NCBI GenBank assembly: GCA_038380435.1
Contig: JAWZYU010000699.1
Coordinates: forward strand, 1 to 64,000
Reading direction: 5' to 3'
DNA from: Ryuthela nishihirai
Taxonomy: Eukaryota > Arthropoda > Arachnida > Araneae > Heptathelidae
DNA length: 64,000 bases
Under the pieces are notes generated by a model that had not been told where the DNA came from, did not search any database, and was given only the letters and a program-made list of their open reading frames with translations. Positions 56,201 to 62,200 of the stretch are shown here, one piece after another. Numbering within the stretch: position 1 is the stretch's first letter; each line of letters opens with the position of its first letter. A program made the translations under genes and the position numbers.

Positions 56201-59200
56201 CCTTAGAGGGTGAGACCTAAAAAAAAACCAAAGCCATACAAAACATTCAAGAGCTAATCCAATAAACTGTTCAATAAGATGAAAAGCTATTATACTGTAA
56301 ATTAATCACTTACATTACACACCTTAAGAAATTTGTTAACACTCACGACGACACCATCTAGTGAGTGAATGCATTGAACTGCAAGTGTACGTGTTTATTG
56401 TTATTAGTTACTAGTTATTAGTGATTAAAATATATTTACATAATATAAAGAACAGTCTCGGCACTTTGTGAGCCTTGATCTGTTACAGTAGTAAACAAAT
56501 TAGCCTTCCCACTCAAGCAATCTGAGTTTAGCGATGATCATTTTATCTTACCCATTAACTGATCATGAATTTTGACAAAAATGCTTAAATAAACTCCTGT
56601 TTTTTGTTATATTTTTAACATTTTTAAAAGTTACATTTTTGGCATGCATGCTTCTTCGTACGAATGAAATTTAACTTAATCACTAATAATCAACAATACG
56701 TAATAAGCATCATCCAATGATTAACAATAGATATATTATAAAATTTAACATTTAGAACACAGAGAATAACAATAGTTATTGTGCCCAGTTCTCCAATGGT
56801 TTCTTTTGTGCATTGCTTGAAACATCAGTAGCAGCAAGCTTCATATGCAGCAACAGGAAATGGTGCTTGCCACAGCGAACTGAACTGTATCCATATGCTT
56901 TAACGAGATATAATCCCATGAAACCAGGAGAAGAGTTTTCGATATTAACGAAAATTAACTTAATCGCTAATAATTAATATTCAATATGTAGGCATCATCC
57001 CCTAATCAATAATAGATCAAATAATATATTTCAAAAGTCAGAATTACAATACATCAGAAATAACAACAAATGTTATTGTGACATGTTTTTTTTTAAGTGC
57101 TTGTCGCTGCATGACAAGCTGCCACAGCTTCTCGTGCAGCACGGGAAGCAAATGGCTTACCGCAGCCTAGTCGTAGCATCCATAAGTTTTTGTTATTAAT
57201 GAAAGTAAACCTAAGAGCTAATTATTAATAATTAACAATCAATATGTAAATATCATTAATCAAGCTAGGTAGTCACTGGAAAGAGAGCTATGCACCAATC
57301 CCGTGATGATGCATAGAACCGGAGAGAACTCCTTCTCAGGAGACAAGCTAGTGATGCTCTTCTAGAATATGAGTGCATTAATGAAAGGTTTCTTACAGCA
57401 AAATTTCAGACAAGCATTAAAGACTTGAATGTTATCTACTGTTATATGCCTCCACTGAGGATGCCAGTAAGGATGAGAAGGATATGTTTTGTGGAAAATT
57501 TCAGGATATTTTGAATTCTGTCAAGAAAGGAGATATTACCCTTGTTCTAGGTGACTTCAATGACAAAGTTGGTACTGACTCTGACCTTTGGGGAGGGATG
57601 ATAGGCCCTTTTGGTATTGGTAGCTGCAATGGGCAACCTCTCCTACAGGTAAGTAAACTTAATGGTTTGAGAATAACTAACACTTATTACAAACACCGTG
57701 ACATACATAAGTACATGTGTGTCACCAGATGGACTGCATAAGAATATGATTCATTATATATTAATTAACAGCAAATGAGCTAGTTCTGTTAGGAATACCA
57801 GGTCATATAGGGGAGCTGAAATTGGATCTGACCATTACCTTGTTAAAAGTGCCTTGCAACTTAACTTAAGAAGTGTGCTAAGGTTAAAAAAATTACCTTT
57901 AATTGTGAAGAACCACATTATTTCAGAAATGCTAAAAAATTAAATGTTATTTGGAGTGCAAACTGGAATTGTTCTATATCAATATTACTTACATTGTCTC
58001 TAACATTGGGATCAGCACCTCTCTCAAGTAATAATTTTACTGCTTCTAAATGCTTGTGTTCTGCTGACCACACTAATGGTGTCCATCCACCATCATCCTA
58101 TAACATACAAAATTAATTTTTTCAATCATAAAATACACAGGAAATTACAAAAATATAAACAACTTTATTCTACAAAGCGATTATTTCTTTAATTAACTTG
58201 ATTATATCTGTTCTTATTTAATCCTTAACCCTTTAACGCCCAGCAAATTTCAGAAAAGGGTAGAGGGTATTAAAGACAAAGGAATAGCACTATTTGGATG
58301 AGTCCATTTCAAAATGTTGGCCGTTTTGGGCCATTATTGGCATTAAAGGGTTAAAGCAATGGTTTCCAAATTGTGGGGAATGCCTCACAGGGGGGTCAAG
58401 GGTCACGGGGATGTGCTAAGGGGGCTACAGAGATTATACTAGACATGAGACAGATGAGACTTTTTTTACTTTTAAAAAATGCCAGAGATAACCAAGAATC
58501 TGTAACATAGCTTGTCTGGGTTTCTCATACAACATACAAACACATACACATAACAGCTGGTCTTAGTAGTCAGGTATGCTAACCACTAAACCAGGTAGAG
58601 CTTCTAGGAATTTTCTTTCTGAAAGTTACAACAAAATATATTTTTTAAATGAATTATTACAATATAAACCAAAACTAATATGCACATCTCTAGAATATCA
58701 CAATCTTAAATTTTTTTATGGCAGATAAAGTAGTTGAATAGAATTTTGCTAAAAACCCAAAAGTTCTACAAGATTTCTGATGGTTTTGAGCCAGTCCTTG
58801 AGAGTAGCCAAAGTAGCAGATCTATATTTTGTGAGTGGTCCTTTCCTAAAGTGTTAATAGAAAATACTGCAAAACTATAGTATTAGTAATTTTGTTCATC
58901 CTTACCTAACTCCACCAGCAATGTTTCAAACAATTGCTACAAACCTTACCAATGCACATATATGACTCAGTGTTATTATAGAGAGCTTCCATTACACTAA
59001 CTTGTCAGCTATTCCAATGATATAATGATCTACCACAAATTATGTTGATCAACAGTCAAAAGCCTTTTTGAAATCCTCAAAGCTAATAACCACAGGTTTT
59101 TGAAACTCTAAACATTTCTCAAGAATTTCCTAAGTGAAAATATTTGATCAACACATCCCCAACCACTTCTGGATCCACACTGTTCATGACGAAGTTGTCC

Positions 59201-62200
59201 ATCAACCAAATTCTTAATTCTATTAAGCATAATCATGCAAAGAACTTTACTTGGAACAGAAAGTAGACTAATTCCCCTATAATTATTACAAGAACTATGG
59301 TAACTTTTTTTTTAAAAATAGGGATAATAACAGCTCTAGTAAAATCCTTAGGAACAATGCATTTATCATAAAAAAAAATGCAAAATTTCAGTCAGCCATG
59401 TGACAACACAAATGTTCCCAGCCCTAATCATTTCAGTGGGGATTTTGTCCACCCCTGAGGTTTATGCAATTTTAAATAAAAAATAAATACCCACTCAAGC
59501 AGCTGCTTGCCACAGAGGTCTGACAGGAGCCTGTCAGTTTATTTGCCACAGTAGAAGGTCTTATCTTAGAAAATTCCAAAGTGACTTTTCACAATGTGAT
59601 GTAGAGCTAACATTAAACCAGTAATGATCCATTCTTATTACATTTTTTTAAAACATCTCTGAAATGATCAGCCCATGTAACCTCACCACTAACAATCAAT
59701 CACCTCGACATAATCCTCACCATCAACAACCTTATCATGTTTATCCCTCAATCCCTCTATGCCAGCCTGTTTCCTCCCACACAAAAGATGAACTATCTGG
59801 TGCAACTACCTGCTGTTGAGCTATCTAGGTGTTTCCTCTGCTTTGTCAGCCAAGCTATCGCATCAAAGATTTTTATCAGCTATTCTTTCTTAAAAAAGTT
59901 AAATTATATATTATTGAAAGGAAATTTCTTCCCGAATACTATAATATTTACTTGAAACAGAAAAAAAAAGGTTTATGAAATGGAGGAACACTTTCTTAGG
60001 CTGCTTTTTTTTATTAAACATTATGATCTGTTTTCTTTAAGTGTTGAATTTTGGGGGTCTTTGCTAAGTGCTGAAAAGTTAGTGCACCAGAGCAAAAAAA
60101 AAAACATATATATCATCAGAGTGGCACAGCCAAGTTACTGAGGGTTAGGGGAGCAAAAACTTTTAAAACTGTTGAATAATAATTTAATAACACGATAATG
60201 CTGTGGTACAAAAGTTAAAACATTCTTCCAGGGGAGTAGTTTTTCAAGCCCAGGGAAGTGCTGTATATTACCATTAACTATAATGGAATATACTTAAAAC
60301 AACACCTTAAAATTATCCCAATTTTTACATTCATATTCAAGGTTAACTCTTCAATATCAGAGACCAACTAGAGTTACATATAAAAATGAACATATTTACC
60401 AAATTGCAGGTACAATTGCATTATCAGCGATGATGTCATGCTGCAGTTGATGAATATAAATGCTACCAGTCCTGAAATGGTCCTCCTGTAGTTTTACAAT
60501 ATGTGCATATATGATGTGAACTGAAGTACTTCTTTACATTCCACATTCAGGTCAAAAACTTCTTTCAACACTGGTGCTTGAAATGCAATTATACTGCCAG
60601 TTGTTCGTGGTTTTTATCAGTTCAATCTTTTATGCCAGATGTTGTTATTGCAGTACTTTTCACCACATAATTGCATAATTATTACACAATTGAAAACATA
60701 CAAAGAAATGTTATCTTCTGTTGTACATCCGTTAACGTAAGGTAATAAACAAACAGTTGACATATGGTGATTAGCACTTTTTCCCCTGCTGCAAAAATCT
60801 TAGTAACTTGATTACTGGAAGTCAGCAAATGTTATTATAACCCATTGTTTAACATAGGTAATGCCATTGCTTTCAAAATGTTAAGAAACTTTAAAAACAT
60901 CTAAAACAAGAACCTCACAGGTTCATATGCTACGCATTTCACCACGAACTCGTAATCCACGTGGCATCCTCAGGCAAGGATGCCATATGCTATGAGTATG
61001 TCAACTATTTGTTTATTACCTTACGTTAACAGACGTACAACGGAAGATACTATTTCCTTGTATGTTTTCAATTGAGTAATAATTATGTAATTATGTGGCG
61101 AAAAGTACTGCAATAACAACATCTGGTATAAAAGATTGAACTGCTAAAAACCACCAACAACTGGCAGTGTAATTGCATTACAAGTACCAGTGTTGAAAGA
61201 AGTTTTTGACCTGAATGTGGAATGTAAAGAAGTACTTCAGTTCACACCATATATGCACATATTGTAAAACTACAGGAGAACCATTTCAGAACTGGTAGCA
61301 TTTATATTCACCAACTGCAGCATGACATCATCGCTGATAATGCAATTGTACCAGCAATTTGATAAATAAGTTCATTTTTATATATAACTCTAGTTGGTCT
61401 CTGATATTGAAGAGTTAACCTTGAGTATGAATGTAAAAATTGGGGTAATTTAAAGTGTTGTTTTAAGTATATTCTATTATAGTTAATGGTAATGTACAGC
61501 AATTCCCTGGGATTGAAAAACTACTCCTCTGGAAGAATGTTTTAACTTTTGTACCACAGCATTATCATGTTATTAAATTATTGTAGAATTTCAGCTGTGT
61601 TTAAACTTATTATCACTGTTGAATAAACTTAAAAGCTATTGATTTCATTTTTTTTAACAAAGCTTTGCCTGTGGAGGGAGTAAAACATCCTCAGTGAGTG
61701 TAGTGGGGGGTAGGGGGAAACTTATGCTGAAATTGTCCTTCCACAGAAGGACTCATTTCAGTGCCAAGCAAGTTTAATTTTGCTTCTGTATCCAAGATCT
61801 CATTCATTTTCAAGAACGATATGAGATCAAGTTATTTTTACTGAAAAAAGGAAGAAATAATAAAATAAAAATATATAACCTAATGTGATATTAAAATATT
61901 CATAGCAACAAGTTGCAAGCCGGTCATCTGATGTAGCATAACTCGCAAAAGTCAATCAATAGATCAACTGACCGAAAGATCAATAATTTACAAAAATAAA
62001 ATAAATCTACTGAAATTAAAACTAAGGTTTAAATATAAAAAAAAGCAAATACTAACTTTACAAAAGGTATCCGATACAGTGGAAAATCAATGATTGGAAA
62101 AGCACTGTAAACAATCTACTAAGGAGCCACTTCAAACACACAGAACAGAGATGTAGCACTTGTGTGAGCCACCTGCATACTCAGCTACAGGCAGTGAGCC

